Below are positions 38,231 through 46,753 of a stretch of 64,000 nucleotides of DNA, one piece after another. The notes beneath the pieces are model-generated. The model saw only the letters and a program-made list of their open reading frames with translations, was not told the DNA's origin and did not search any database. The position numbers and the translations under genes are program-made. The DNA is from Paludibacteraceae bacterium (GTDB taxonomy: Bacteria > Bacteroidota > Bacteroidia > Bacteroidales > Paludibacteraceae). How positions within the stretch are numbered: position 1 is the first letter of the stretch; the number at the start of each line of letters is the position of its first letter. The stretch spans positions 1-64,000 of the forward strand of contig JAFYSF010000056.1 in NCBI GenBank assembly GCA_017559505.1. Reading direction: 5' to 3'.

Positions 38231-39397
38231 ATGAAAGATTTTGAATTAGTTGCCAAAACCTACTACGGTTTAGAAGAAATTTTGGCAAAAGAACTCACCG
38301 AATTAGGTGCCAACAACGTAACTATCGGCCGCCGCGCCGTATCATTCACAGGCGATAAAGCTCTGATGTACAAAACCAACCTACATCTCCGCACAGCAAT
38401 CCGCATATTAAAACCTATCCTAAAATTCAAAGCTACGGATGCCGACATGGTTTACGACAAGGTAAAAGCTTTCGATTGGAGCAAATTCATGACCGTAAAG
38501 ACTACTTTTGCCATCGATGCAACTGTCAATTCCGAAAGCTTCCGCCACTCTAAGTTCGTAGCATATAGAGTAAAAGACGCTATTGTTGACCAATTCATGG
38601 AACGCGAAAACCACCGCCCAAGTGTCCGCATCAACAATCCCGACCTATTCATAAACGTACATATCTCGCACGACGAATGCACCCTCTCGCTCGACTCTTC
38701 TGGCGAAAGCCTCCACAAACGTGGCTACCGCAATTCTCAAAACGAAGCCCCTATCTCTGAGGCTCTTGCAGCTGGTATGCTCCTCATGGCTGGCTGGAAT
38801 GGCGAGACTGATTTCGTCGACCCTATGTGCGGTTCAGGCACATTCCTCATCGAAGCTGCCCTCATCGCGCTCAACATCCCACCTTGCATCTATCGCAAAT
38901 CTTTTGCTTTCGAAAAATGGAACGACTTCGACGCCGACCTCTTCGACAACATCTATAACGACGATAGTTGCGAACGTGAATTTACTCACAAAATCTATGG
39001 CTACGATATCAACAAACGCACCGTTGAGATTGCAAATGAGAATATTAAGTCAGCTGGTCTCTCTAAATATATCGAAATAAAACAACGCCCTATCGCAGAG
39101 TTTGAACCAATGCCACAAAAGGCACTTATGGTCACCAACCCTCCTTATGGCGAACGTATCTTGTCTGACGACCTATTCAACCTCTATCGCCAAATCGGCT
39201 CTGCCTTGAAGCATGGTTTCGTTGGCAACGAAGCGTGGGTCATCTCTTCTCACACCGACTGCCTTGCTGCCATCGGCATGAAACCATCTAAAAAAGTAGA
39301 ACTCCGCAACGGTGCCCTCGACTGCGAATATTGGAAATACGAAATCTTCGCCGGCAAACGCAACGACTTCGTCCGCAAGAAAAAAGAGAAAAAATAA
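38231..39397 (+). CDS. THUMP-domain class I RNA methyltransferase (RlmL-like)
   Basis: 388 aa. N-terminal ferredoxin-like and THUMP region (YYGLEEILAKELTELGA; KTTFAIDATVNSE), then a Rossmann methyltransferase with FVDPMCGSGTFLIEAAL near 196-212 and the N6/N2 motif NPPYGERI near 297-304. Related to the N-terminal half of RlmL, which makes m2G2445 in 23S rRNA; the RlmK half is absent, as usual in this phylum. Basic C terminus. Confidence 0.9.
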   Translation: MKDFELVAKTYYGLEEILAKELTELGANNVTIGRRAVSFTGDKALMYKTNLHLRTAIRILKPILKFKATDADMVYDKVKAFDWSKFMTVKTTFAIDATVNSESFRHSKFVAYRVKDAIVDQFMERENHRPSVRINNPDLFINVHISHDECTLSLDSSGESLHKRGYRNSQNEAPISEALAAGMLLMAGWNGETDFVDPMCGSGTFLIEAALIALNIPPCIYRKSFAFEKWNDFDADLFDNIYNDDSCEREFTHKIYGYDINKRTVEIANENIKSAGLSKYIEIKQRPIAEFEPMPQKALMVTNPPYGERILSDDLFNLYRQIGSALKHGFVGNEAWVISSHTDCLAAIGMKPSKKVELRNGALDCEYWKYEIFAGKRNDFVRKKKEKK

Positions 39398-39409
39398 TAA
39401 ATCATATTT

Positions 39410-40129
39410 ATGAAAACAAACAAATTGATTTTAAGGGTTATAATTTGTTTGATTCTAATCCCTTGCTCACTAATTGCCCAAGAAAATTGGCTCAATGGCT
39501 ACAAAAAAGTTCTCGTTATCGGTGCTCACCCCGACGACCCTGAAACTATGTGCGGAGGTACAATGCTCAAACTCAAAACCATGGGTGCAGAGGTAGTGTC
39601 GGTATATCTCACTTCTGGCGAAGCTGGCATCAAAGGCAAAAATCACGAAGAGGCTCGCTCCATCCGTCAAACCGAAGCGCGCCATGCCTGCGAAGTTATG
39701 GGCGTGAAAGCCGAATTTCTTACTCAAATCGATGGCAATGCCGAAGTCAACAAAGAGCGCTATGCCGAGATGAAAGCACTCATTGAACGCGAAAAGCCCG
39801 ATATGGTCATCACCCATTGGCCTATTGACTCTCACCGCGACCACCGTGTCTGTGCCGTACTCGTCTATGACGCATGGCGTCAATCGGGCTATAGTTTCGA
39901 CCTCTATTATGGCGAAGTAATGACAGGCATCCAAACTCAAAACTTCACCCCAACTCTACTGGTCGACATCACCGACTACAAAGCACAAAAAGAGAAAGCC
40001 TACATGTGCCACGAAAGTCAAGGCATGGCCGATATCAAGCCCTACCACGATGCCATGAAGCGCATGCGTGGCATGGAACACCAAACCCATCACGCCGAAG
40101 CCTTCATCAAACAAAATTGGGGCAAATAA
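39410..40129 (+). CDS. PIG-L/LmbE-family deacetylase, secreted
   Basis: 239 aa. N-terminal signal peptide (LILRVIICLILIPCSLIAQ). Zinc-binding motif AHPDDPE near 44-50, TSGEAGIKG near 76, and HRDHR near 144-148. Family members remove acetyl groups from N-acetylglucosamine-type sugars. Exported, so the likely target is a cell-surface or environmental sugar. 12 bases after the RNA methyltransferase gene. Confidence 0.88.
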   Translation: MKTNKLILRVIICLILIPCSLIAQENWLNGYKKVLVIGAHPDDPETMCGGTMLKLKTMGAEVVSVYLTSGEAGIKGKNHEEARSIRQTEARHACEVMGVKAEFLTQIDGNAEVNKERYAEMKALIEREKPDMVITHWPIDSHRDHRVCAVLVYDAWRQSGYSFDLYYGEVMTGIQTQNFTPTLLVDITDYKAQKEKAYMCHESQGMADIKPYHDAMKRMRGMEHQTHHAEAFIKQNWGK

Positions 40130-40164
40130 CAACAAACACAAATTCCCCCCTCCCAATAAACCTA

Positions 40165-40205
40165 AAAAACCGACGATTAACCCAGTGTTAATCGTCGGTT
40201 TTTTT
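40165..40205. terminator. Hairpin H1 (GACGATTAAC type) before the first ATPase
   Basis: AACCGACGATTAAC (40168-40181) and GTTAATCGTCGGTT (40187-40200) form a 14-bp perfect stem with loop CCAGT and a T-run. Terminates the PIG-L gene. The same hairpin, reverse-complemented through the loop (ACTGG), follows the ATPase at 41598-41636. Confidence 0.88.
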
Positions 40206-40238
40206 AGTATAAAATCACCTATTTTATTCACTTCTATT

Positions 40239-40309
40239 AAGTATAATGGGTAAAAAACGTATTTTTTATCCATTATACTTGCATATATTGAATAAAAATC
40301 GTAATTTCG
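40239..40309 (+). promoter_or_regulatory. Palindromic operator and promoter of the first ATPase
   Basis: A 19-base arm starting AAGTATAATGGG (40239-40257) pairs with its complement at 40262-40280 with one mismatch and a four-base loop. Its right end overlaps the -33 TTG at 40279-40281, which is followed after 20 bases by TAATTTCG at 40302-40309. A bound repressor would block the promoter. Confidence 0.65.
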
Positions 40310-40335
40310 CAGTCGAAATATAATGATACAAAAAT

Positions 40336-41580
40336 ATGAAAAGTATATTGTTAAATCAACTTGAAGAACGTAACAGACTATTAAGTCAGCAATACGTTGA
40401 ACGAATAAACAACTACGACATACAATCCTTATTACAAAACCCAATGATAAAACTTATCACAGGGCCTCGCCGTGTCGGTAAATCTGTATTTGCACTCATA
40501 ATGCTCAAGCAAACTAATTTTGCATATCTCAATTTCGACGACAACCAACTATTAAACAATTGGGACGAAAATTTAGTAATGCACACCCTACAAGAAATAT
40601 ATCCAGATTATAAATATCTATTATTAGACGAAGTCCAAAACCTCAAAGATTGGGACTTATGGGTTAGCACTCTCTATCGCAGAGGCTACAATCTTATCAT
40701 TACAGGTAGCAATGCCCGCATGTTAAGCCAAGAAATGGCAACCGTCTTAACTGGGAGATACATCCCTATCATGATGCTACCCTTCAGTTTACAAGAAACA
40801 TTACAATTACATAACATAAAGCTATTCAACATACCAGAAGAAAAAAAAGCAGAAAGCGACCTTCTTCAAGAAGAATATCTATATCAAGGAGGATATCCCG
40901 AAGTAGCAAAAGTTCGCAGCATCTCCCGAACATATTTAAGTACATTATATGACTCAATACTCCTAAAAGACATCGCTCAACGCCATAAGATTCGCAAAAC
41001 TGAAGAGTTATACACAATAGCAGGATACCTATTAGCTAATTTCTGCAATCTATTTACAACAAACGACTTAACTGCAGAATTTGGCATGAAAAGCGTTACA
41101 ACCACACAAAAATACCTCAATTATCTCAACGAACCGTATCTATTCTTCTATCTACAACGCTTCAACAATAAATTCAAAGTAATGAAAAAAGCGGCTCGTA
41201 AAGTATATGTTGTTGACAATGGTTTTATCGACAATGTAGGTTTCCAATTATCCGAAAACAAAGGTCGTCTTCTTGAAAATCAAACATTCATAGAACTAAT
41301 ACGACAAGGTTACAACACCGAAACCTCGATATTCTACTATCATTCGCGCAACAATAAAGAGGTCGATTTCGTCACTCGCAAAGGCACAAAAGTAGAACGA
41401 CTAATACAAGTATGTTACGACCTTTCATCCGAAAAAACACGCAAACGCGAAATTGACTCCCTCCTTGAGTGCGCCGAGGAACTACGTTGCAACAACCTAT
41501 ACATAGTCACCTACAATCAAGAAGAAACAATACAAATAGGCACACAACAAATTCAAGTCATCCCGTTTCATAAACTTTAA
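40336..41580 (+). CDS. AAA ATPase with DUF4143 (archaeal-type ATPase 1)
   Basis: 414 aa. Walker A GPRRVGKSVFAL near 44-55, Walker B YLLLDEVQNL near 94-103, sensor region LIITGSNARML near 119-129, then a helical middle (LKDIAQRHKIR) and a C-terminal DUF4143/PD-(D/E)XK-like region (LENQTFIELIRQ; KEVDFVTRKG). These proteins are common, often variable, chromosomal cargo in Bacteroidota with no settled role; DNA or nuclease association is suspected. Flanked by near-identical hairpins on both sides. Confidence 0.88.
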   Translation: MKSILLNQLEERNRLLSQQYVERINNYDIQSLLQNPMIKLITGPRRVGKSVFALIMLKQTNFAYLNFDDNQLLNNWDENLVMHTLQEIYPDYKYLLLDEVQNLKDWDLWVSTLYRRGYNLIITGSNARMLSQEMATVLTGRYIPIMMLPFSLQETLQLHNIKLFNIPEEKKAESDLLQEEYLYQGGYPEVAKVRSISRTYLSTLYDSILLKDIAQRHKIRKTEELYTIAGYLLANFCNLFTTNDLTAEFGMKSVTTTQKYLNYLNEPYLFFYLQRFNNKFKVMKKAARKVYVVDNGFIDNVGFQLSENKGRLLENQTFIELIRQGYNTETSIFYYHSRNNKEVDFVTRKGTKVERLIQVCYDLSSEKTRKREIDSLLECAEELRCNNLYIVTYNQEETIQIGTQQIQVIPFHKL

Positions 41581-41597
41581 AACTCAATAAACCTAAA

Positions 41598-41636
41598 AAA
41601 ACCGACGATTAACACTGGGTTAATCGTCGGTTTTAT
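41598..41636. terminator. Hairpin H2 (GACGATTAAC type) after the first ATPase
   Basis: AACCGACGATTAAC (41600-41613), loop ACTGG, GTTAATCGTCGGTT, then TTTATTTTTT. Shares the preceding bases CAATAAACCTAAAAAA with H1. Confidence 0.88.
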
Positions 41637-41652
41637 TTTTTGAAATACTAAA

Positions 41653-42051
41653 TCAAAGTCCAATATACGCAATAATCTTTTTAATTAAATTATGTGTCGG
41701 CTCAATCATAGGCAACACCTCGTCCTCTGAAGTTTGATACACACAGCAACAATCGCCTTTTTCTCTTATAGTTTGCAACCGAGAATACAATCGTCCATCA
41801 GCAACATCAAAAATCCTCGTTCCCACATAATATTGACCAAACATAAGAATTGTACCTTTATGCGTATTCACACTATGCCCATCATTTATCAACAAAGCCA
41901 ATACTGCATGAAATATAGCACAATACAAGCAATTAGCCACACTATCCCAATAGCCCAAATTCTTCAATGCCTCTATTTGAGACATCATTGATTGTGCCTT
42001 TTTCATTTCAAATCGCACAATAATTCTGCGTTCCTCAATCGTTAATCCCAT
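41653..42051 (-). CDS. HEPN-domain protein (UPF0332-like)
   Basis: 132 aa, all helical. ANCLYCAIFHAVLALLINDGHSVNTHKG near 38-65 matches the HEPN/UPF0332 core. The RNase signature R-x(4-6)-H is not present where expected (REKGDCCC instead), so catalysis by the canonical route is doubtful. Many such proteins pair with a small MNT nucleotidyltransferase as toxin-antitoxin; no MNT gene is adjacent here. It lies convergent to the ATPase. Confidence 0.75.
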   Translation of the reverse strand: MGLTIEERRIIVRFEMKKAQSMMSQIEALKNLGYWDSVANCLYCAIFHAVLALLINDGHSVNTHKGTILMFGQYYVGTRIFDVADGRLYSRLQTIREKGDCCCVYQTSEDEVLPMIEPTHNLIKKIIAYIGL

Positions 42052-42159
42052 TGCAATACTATTTTATTAAATTCAACATTCCCTCCAAAAACATCTTTAC
42101 CCTCCCATTTTTTATTTATACAAATAGTATTCCAAACAAATAATAGAACCACAAAAAAA

Positions 42160-42192
42160 ACGACGATTAACTCTCGAAAAGTTAATCGTCAT
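42160..42192. repeat. Hairpin H3 (GACGATTAAC type)
   Basis: GACGATTAAC (42162-42171) and GTTAATCGTC (42181-42190) with a nine-base loop: the same stem core as H1 and H2, placed between the HEPN gene and the peptidase gene, after the peptidase stop. Confidence 0.8.
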
Positions 42193-42206
42193 TATTTATA
42201 TTTATA

Positions 42207-42932
42207 CTAAAAACTACTCCTTAAAAATGACTTTACAAAGTCTAAACAATTCTTCAATTCTGAGAATCGGGTATATTCACTATTTTTATGAGCATTGTAA
42301 TATCCACAACTAACATTACAAACTGGGATGTTTAAGCCTCGCATTTTCAGTTCAACAACATCAGTTTTTCCACCTTCAACCATTTCATATCCATATTTTT
42401 GAAGAATCGGCTGTGAAATAAAATCAGAATTACATAATTCTATGCCTCCTTTACCTATACAAACAACATCAGACGCACCTTTTCGGTCGCATTCAATTAT
42501 GTATTTAACATTATCGAAAAAAGAGAGGTCGCAAGCACGCGCTCCACGACATCCAGCCAAATCGCCATCTCGTTCTTCTTGTACAAATAAGGCAACTTTC
42601 AAAACAGGCTCAGTCTGCAAGAGATTTAAGACAATCCAAAGTCCATTTTTATCATCAGCACCACAGCCTACTCTATTCCATAGTTCATTCACCGCATATA
42701 TAATGTCACCCTCGACAACCACTTCACGCTGACATGGTGCGTGAATTTCATCGAGATGAGCCGCCACACAAGGATATAGGTCGGCAACTCCTTTTGTAAT
42801 AAATAAGTTCCCTATAGCATCAGTTTCGACAGAAATAGGAAGTTGCTGCAATGAATCGAGTAAGAAAGATTTAATTTTATCCTCTTTACCCGATTTTGAA
42901 TTTATTTTGTATAATTGAGTTAGTAAATGCAT
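42207..42932 (-). CDS. Zinc aminopeptidase of the M20/M28/M42 clan
   Basis: 241 aa, shorter than most clan members. Metal-ligand motifs: AAHLDEIHAP near 57-66 (His, Asp), GCGADDKNG near 93-101 (Asp), QEERDGDLAG near 117-126 (catalytic Glu pair), IIECDRKG near 144-151 (Asp), and a C-terminal NAHKNSEYT (His) near 217. All five ligands appear present. Cleaves peptides in the cytoplasm; exact family uncertain. Confidence 0.8.
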   Translation of the reverse strand: MHLLTQLYKINSKSGKEDKIKSFLLDSLQQLPISVETDAIGNLFITKGVADLYPCVAAHLDEIHAPCQREVVVEGDIIYAVNELWNRVGCGADDKNGLWIVLNLLQTEPVLKVALFVQEERDGDLAGCRGARACDLSFFDNVKYIIECDRKGASDVVCIGKGGIELCNSDFISQPILQKYGYEMVEGGKTDVVELKMRGLNIPVCNVSCGYYNAHKNSEYTRFSELKNCLDFVKSFLRSSF

Positions 42933-43179
42933 GGTTTTTCAGGAAATTTTGCCATTTTTCAGGGGGATTTTTGGTATTTTTTGTGCTATTTTTTAGATGC
43001 CCAAAAAGTTAATATGCTGATTTTCTGAGAAATAAACAAATAAGAACACCGAACTTTGCAACTTACAAAGTTTACAAAGTAACTCAACGCATTGATTATC
43101 TTTATATTATCAAAAATTTTATTCGTTATATTTTTATCCATAAAAACATATATTAATCTAATAATAAAAGACTTAGCTT

Positions 43180-43217
43180 GAACTTTGCAACTTTGCAATT
43201 GCAAAGTTCGATTTTTT
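43180..43217 (+). repeat. Inverted repeat with T-run in the 42933-43343 gap
   Basis: GAACTTTGC (43180-43188) pairs with GCAAAGTTC (43201-43209), then TTTTTT. Related ACTTTGCA fragments lie at 43050-43085. The rest of the gap is AT-rich with no gene; it also has the 20-base repeat at 43282-43301. Confidence 0.5.
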
Positions 43218-43343
43218 AGATCATAACTTTGTAAAGATTGCAAGTATATGATGTAAATGTGGCTGTTTGCTACGGAGCAGTTTGCTTGCACCTTGCTTGA
43301 GTTTAAGATAAAATAATAAATTGTACGATTTATAATAAAAAAG

Positions 43344-45053
43344 TTAATCGATATAATCTCTCATACCAAAATCATGACCTTTTCTACGAGTTACCATTTC
43401 AGAAGGTAATGTTTTTTGGACATCAGGTTCGAATGCATAATTAAATACGTCTGCTATAGTTTTTATAACATTCAAAAATGTATTATTAAAAATATAAACA
43501 AAGCACTCTATTCTTAAAGTAAAAACATTTTCGGCTTTAATAAAATGAGCTATATTTGCAGAACTAACAGCATACCATTCATTTTTATCAGCGTGCAAAT
43601 CAAACTTTTCTGAAATTTCAGCCTCCATTTTATTATACATTTTATCAAAAGCTTCGTAATTAACAATACGAGCTTTCGGATCATCGTATGAAGCATCGTG
43701 CTTTTTAGAGTTATAACAAAAATGGAATTGCGTTGGTCTATTTCTCAAGCCAGTTGCGCCCAAAATTGGTATAACCCAACTATCTGGTTTTGAAGACAAA
43801 CGATTTATATCCTCAATAAATAATTTCAAATTAGGACAATCATCGACATTTGTAATATTATAATAAGTAGTTGGATCGTCAGGATTGGTTTCAATATCCT
43901 TTGCAACATAATTAAAACCACCCAATTTAGCAATATGATAAGCTAACCAACTTGACATTGGTTCAGAATATCCAGATGTACTAACTATAGTCACTTTAGA
44001 ACCTCTATCTATACATGCCCCATACGGAGTATTAGAGAAATAATTGATAACAACCAAATTGTCTTTTGGATTATCTTGAGGGTTAGATGCCTCTGCCAAA
44101 TTATACAGATGGAGACAGTCTGAAGCTTCTACTGCTTTAATTATATCATCTTCAGCAATAAATTTACGAGTTGTGATAGTTTTAATCTGCTTATAACGAG
44201 GTACACAAAACAAATTTGTATGCTGTTGATCTTTTTCAAATTTAAATAAGCGCACAATGCGTTCTATATTATCAGAAATCTCTTTTTCTTTAGCGTCTTC
44301 TTCCATTACTTCAGTAAATGCTGAACCGATGAGACCGGCAGGTACGGCGAAGATAGCGATACCGAGGATACCGATGATAGTGGCGATTAAACGCCCAACG
44401 AGAGTAATAGGAGGAGTGTCGGCAAAATTACCTGGATCGCCAATATACTGAGCAAAAGCCCAAACAACTGACGTCCAACCATTAGCATAAACCTCTGGTT
44501 GCGCTTCGTGTTCGACAAAAAACAATATGAACGATAGAATAAGAGTCACGATAGAGAGGAACTGAAGGGAAACAATCATCTCGCGTTTTTTGGAAGATAT
44601 GGCACGCGACAAAATGCTAAATGCCTTCATATAACGGAAAACACGCAAAAGGCGAGCAATACGCAATGCCTTGAGAGCTACGTAAGGCACAGGCATAAAG
44701 AAGTGGAGATAGAATGGATAGGTAGAGAGAATGTCTATCAATCCATAGAATGTACAACAATATTTGATTCTACCCCAAAAACCTTTGTATTTATCATCGA
44801 TTTGATCAGCACACCAAATACGCAAAGTGACCTCGATAGTAAAAAATAAGGTTGTAAGTATATCAACAAAATGCAGTATTTTGCCATATTGTTCTACAAC
44901 ACTATCATACGTTGAGAGAAATACCTCAATAGTTGATAATACAATAAATCCAAGAATGACATAGTCTAAATAGTTATGCCACTGTTTTGTGCGTAGATTA
45001 TCATCAAATACACGAGCGAGTTCTTGTTTAAGATTTTTAATTTTTGAGTTCAT
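43344..45053 (-). CDS. Voltage-gated-type ion channel with a large C-terminal domain
   Basis: 569 aa. Six-helix Ion_trans unit with an arginine-rich S4 (ALRIARLLRVFRYMK near 130-144). The pore loop reads VVWAFAQYIGDPGNF near 200 instead of a TVGYGD potassium filter, and the S6 helix is IATIIGILGIAIFAVPAGLIGSAF. The C-terminal 320 residues are soluble and include VTIVSTSGYSEPMSSWLAYHIAKLGG, not a family I recognise; a ligand-binding or enzyme domain is possible. Inner membrane. Confidence 0.78.
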   Translation of the reverse strand: MNSKIKNLKQELARVFDDNLRTKQWHNYLDYVILGFIVLSTIEVFLSTYDSVVEQYGKILHFVDILTTLFFTIEVTLRIWCADQIDDKYKGFWGRIKYCCTFYGLIDILSTYPFYLHFFMPVPYVALKALRIARLLRVFRYMKAFSILSRAISSKKREMIVSLQFLSIVTLILSFILFFVEHEAQPEVYANGWTSVVWAFAQYIGDPGNFADTPPITLVGRLIATIIGILGIAIFAVPAGLIGSAFTEVMEEDAKEKEISDNIERIVRLFKFEKDQQHTNLFCVPRYKQIKTITTRKFIAEDDIIKAVEASDCLHLYNLAEASNPQDNPKDNLVVINYFSNTPYGACIDRGSKVTIVSTSGYSEPMSSWLAYHIAKLGGFNYVAKDIETNPDDPTTYYNITNVDDCPNLKLFIEDINRLSSKPDSWVIPILGATGLRNRPTQFHFCYNSKKHDASYDDPKARIVNYEAFDKMYNKMEAEISEKFDLHADKNEWYAVSSANIAHFIKAENVFTLRIECFVYIFNNTFLNVIKTIADVFNYAFEPDVQKTLPSEMVTRRKGHDFGMRDYID

Positions 45054-45065
45054 ATTTTTTTATTT

Positions 45066-45833
45066 TTAATTTATCAACCATGCAATGCCGAGACCGATAT
45101 TGGAGTAAGATTTAGGGGCTTGGCAATTGAAAGAAGCATAGAGGTCGAGTTGAATACGTGGGTGAACAATGTAGTTGAAGCCAAAATCGAGATTAGTTTC
45201 GACTGCGGTTTTGCCAGTTGAGAGGTCATAGCGAGTGAAATAGTTGTAGCTTTCGAGGAATGCGCCGAGATTGTCAGTTATACCAAATCCGAGACAAACG
45301 GCAAGAAAAGTGGCAGGAGTAGCATCTATGCCATTCCACTCAACACCAACATTATAGCCAACATTAAACCAATCTGTTATATCATTTTGAAACAAGAGAT
45401 AGAGACTTGGAGCAACATGCATCGATTGAGCTAATTCGGTAGTAGAAGGGATAGCGAGATTTGCCATAAAACTAACGGCTGGGAGATAACGACCACCTTC
45501 GAGCATACGAATTTTAGTTCCAATGGTAAGAGGCTCGACAGCATAACTCCATGGAGCACTTGAATTTTCGGCAAGAATGCCATCATATTGCAAACGTAAT
45601 TCAGCAAAATCAGATAAACCCACACGCAACATAGCTGTTGGCAAAATAATTGCAGAAGTGGCATCGGAATAGTCCCATTGGAAACCAGTTTCGAACTGAA
45701 CTTTTTTGAATGGCATAATATCCACACCAGTAGCCATACCCGGACGGTCGGCAGAGATTACAGATTCAGACTCTTGTGCCACTAAAACTGAGAGCGACAA
45801 GAGAAATAAGAGAGAAAAAATAATACGTTTCAT
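45066..45833 (-). CDS. Outer-membrane beta-barrel protein (MetA/phenol-type porin family)
   Basis: 255 aa. Signal peptide ending VLVAQ, then ISADRPGMATGVDIMPFKKVQFETGFQW, the start typical of the PF13557 'phenol_MetA_deg' barrel group, with alternating strands to an aromatic-rich end. A porin-like role is inferred. Its start codon overlaps the stop of the pyroglutamyl peptidase gene (ATGA). Confidence 0.72.
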   Translation of the reverse strand: MKRIIFSLLFLLSLSVLVAQESESVISADRPGMATGVDIMPFKKVQFETGFQWDYSDATSAIILPTAMLRVGLSDFAELRLQYDGILAENSSAPWSYAVEPLTIGTKIRMLEGGRYLPAVSFMANLAIPSTTELAQSMHVAPSLYLLFQNDITDWFNVGYNVGVEWNGIDATPATFLAVCLGFGITDNLGAFLESYNYFTRYDLSTGKTAVETNLDFGFNYIVHPRIQLDLYASFNCQAPKSYSNIGLGIAWLIN

Positions 45834-46423
45834 AAAATCTTAATTATTTCGTGTAAAACAATTTGCATTTGTTGTAGGGGCATAGATGGCTGTTGTGTGT
45901 CTGTGACTTGCTCTGGTAGGCGTGGAAGATGTAGAAAACCAATTTTAGTTGGCAACGACAATTTATCACACCAGTAGAGCAGTTCATAAAAAAGATGATT
46001 GCATACGTATGTGCCTGCTGAATTTGATATTATGGCAGGTATATTTTTTGCTACCACAGCATGTTGTATAGCTTTGATTGGTAAAGATGAAAAATAGGCA
46101 TTTTTGCCATCTACGTGGATTAGTTCATCAATAGGAGTATAACCACTATTGTCGGCAGTGCGGGCATCATCAAGGTTCAATGCCACTCGTTCGATGCGGA
46201 TAGAGTCGCCGGTGCATTGTCCGAAAGCTAATACAATATCAGGGTTGTATTGCTTAAGTATCTCTGGCACAAGATTTGACACAGCCTTAAATTCGACAGG
46301 CAATAGTAACTTAATAGACTCAAAATCACTTGTAGTATTCTTGAAAGAATCTACAAGTGACCAAGATGAGTTTATTTTATACTCATGAAAAGGTTCAAAG
46401 CCAGTAAGTAATATGCGTTTCAA
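45830..46423 (-). CDS. pcp: Pyroglutamyl-peptidase I-like (peptidase C15)
   Basis: 197 aa. LLTGFEPFHEYKINSSW near 5-21, the catalytic Glu in RIERVALN near 76-83, Cys in SNSAGTYVCNHLFY near 133-146, and His in IGFLHLPRLPEQ near 162-173: the C15 triad Glu-Cys-His. Removes N-terminal pyroglutamate from peptides. Coupled to the barrel gene. Confidence 0.9.
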   Translation of the reverse strand: MKRILLTGFEPFHEYKINSSWSLVDSFKNTTSDFESIKLLLPVEFKAVSNLVPEILKQYNPDIVLAFGQCTGDSIRIERVALNLDDARTADNSGYTPIDELIHVDGKNAYFSSLPIKAIQHAVVAKNIPAIISNSAGTYVCNHLFYELLYWCDKLSLPTKIGFLHLPRLPEQVTDTQQPSMPLQQMQIVLHEIIKIL

Positions 46424-46580
46424 AATAGTTATATATAAACAAAATAAATTAGAAAAAACTTGTATAATTCAAAAAAACTCAGTAACTCTGTACGCTATTC
46501 TGTTATGATTATAACAATTCAAATATTCTTTAGTATATTTCTGAATTTAAATTTATCGTAATTATTGTTACTATAATATT

Positions 46581-46665
46581 TTGCTTAACCTATTAAGCAG
46601 ATTTGCTATGAAATTGCTTAATCTATTAAGCAAATTTATTGAAAATTATTTGTTTTATTAAGCAA
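46581..46665 (+). promoter_or_regulatory. Array of three 20-bp palindromes upstream of the second ATPase
   Basis: Units start at 46581, 46614 and 46646 (spacing 33 and 32 bp, about three DNA turns). The consensus is TTGCTTA-N6-TAAGCAA; the middle copy TTGCTTAATCTATTAAGCAA is perfect and the third has a degenerate left arm. The third unit covers the spacer of the promoter. The same spacing is found upstream of the third ATPase. Confidence 0.85.
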
Positions 46666-46680
46666 AAATTTGTAACTTTG
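46649..46680 (+). promoter_or_regulatory. Promoter of the second ATPase gene
   Basis: TTTG at 46649-46652, 20 bases, TAACTTTG at 46673-46680, 73 bases before the start codon. Confidence 0.7.
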
Positions 46681-46753
46681 CGACAAATTTATGGCAAACT
46701 TGCCACAAAAAAGAAATATAATAGCAAATAAAAACGAGTAAATGCTTGAATAA

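Noticed and set aside
46581-46665. CRISPR array
   Set aside because: Only three units, each itself a palindrome, with 12-13 bp between them; no cas genes. An operator array fits better.
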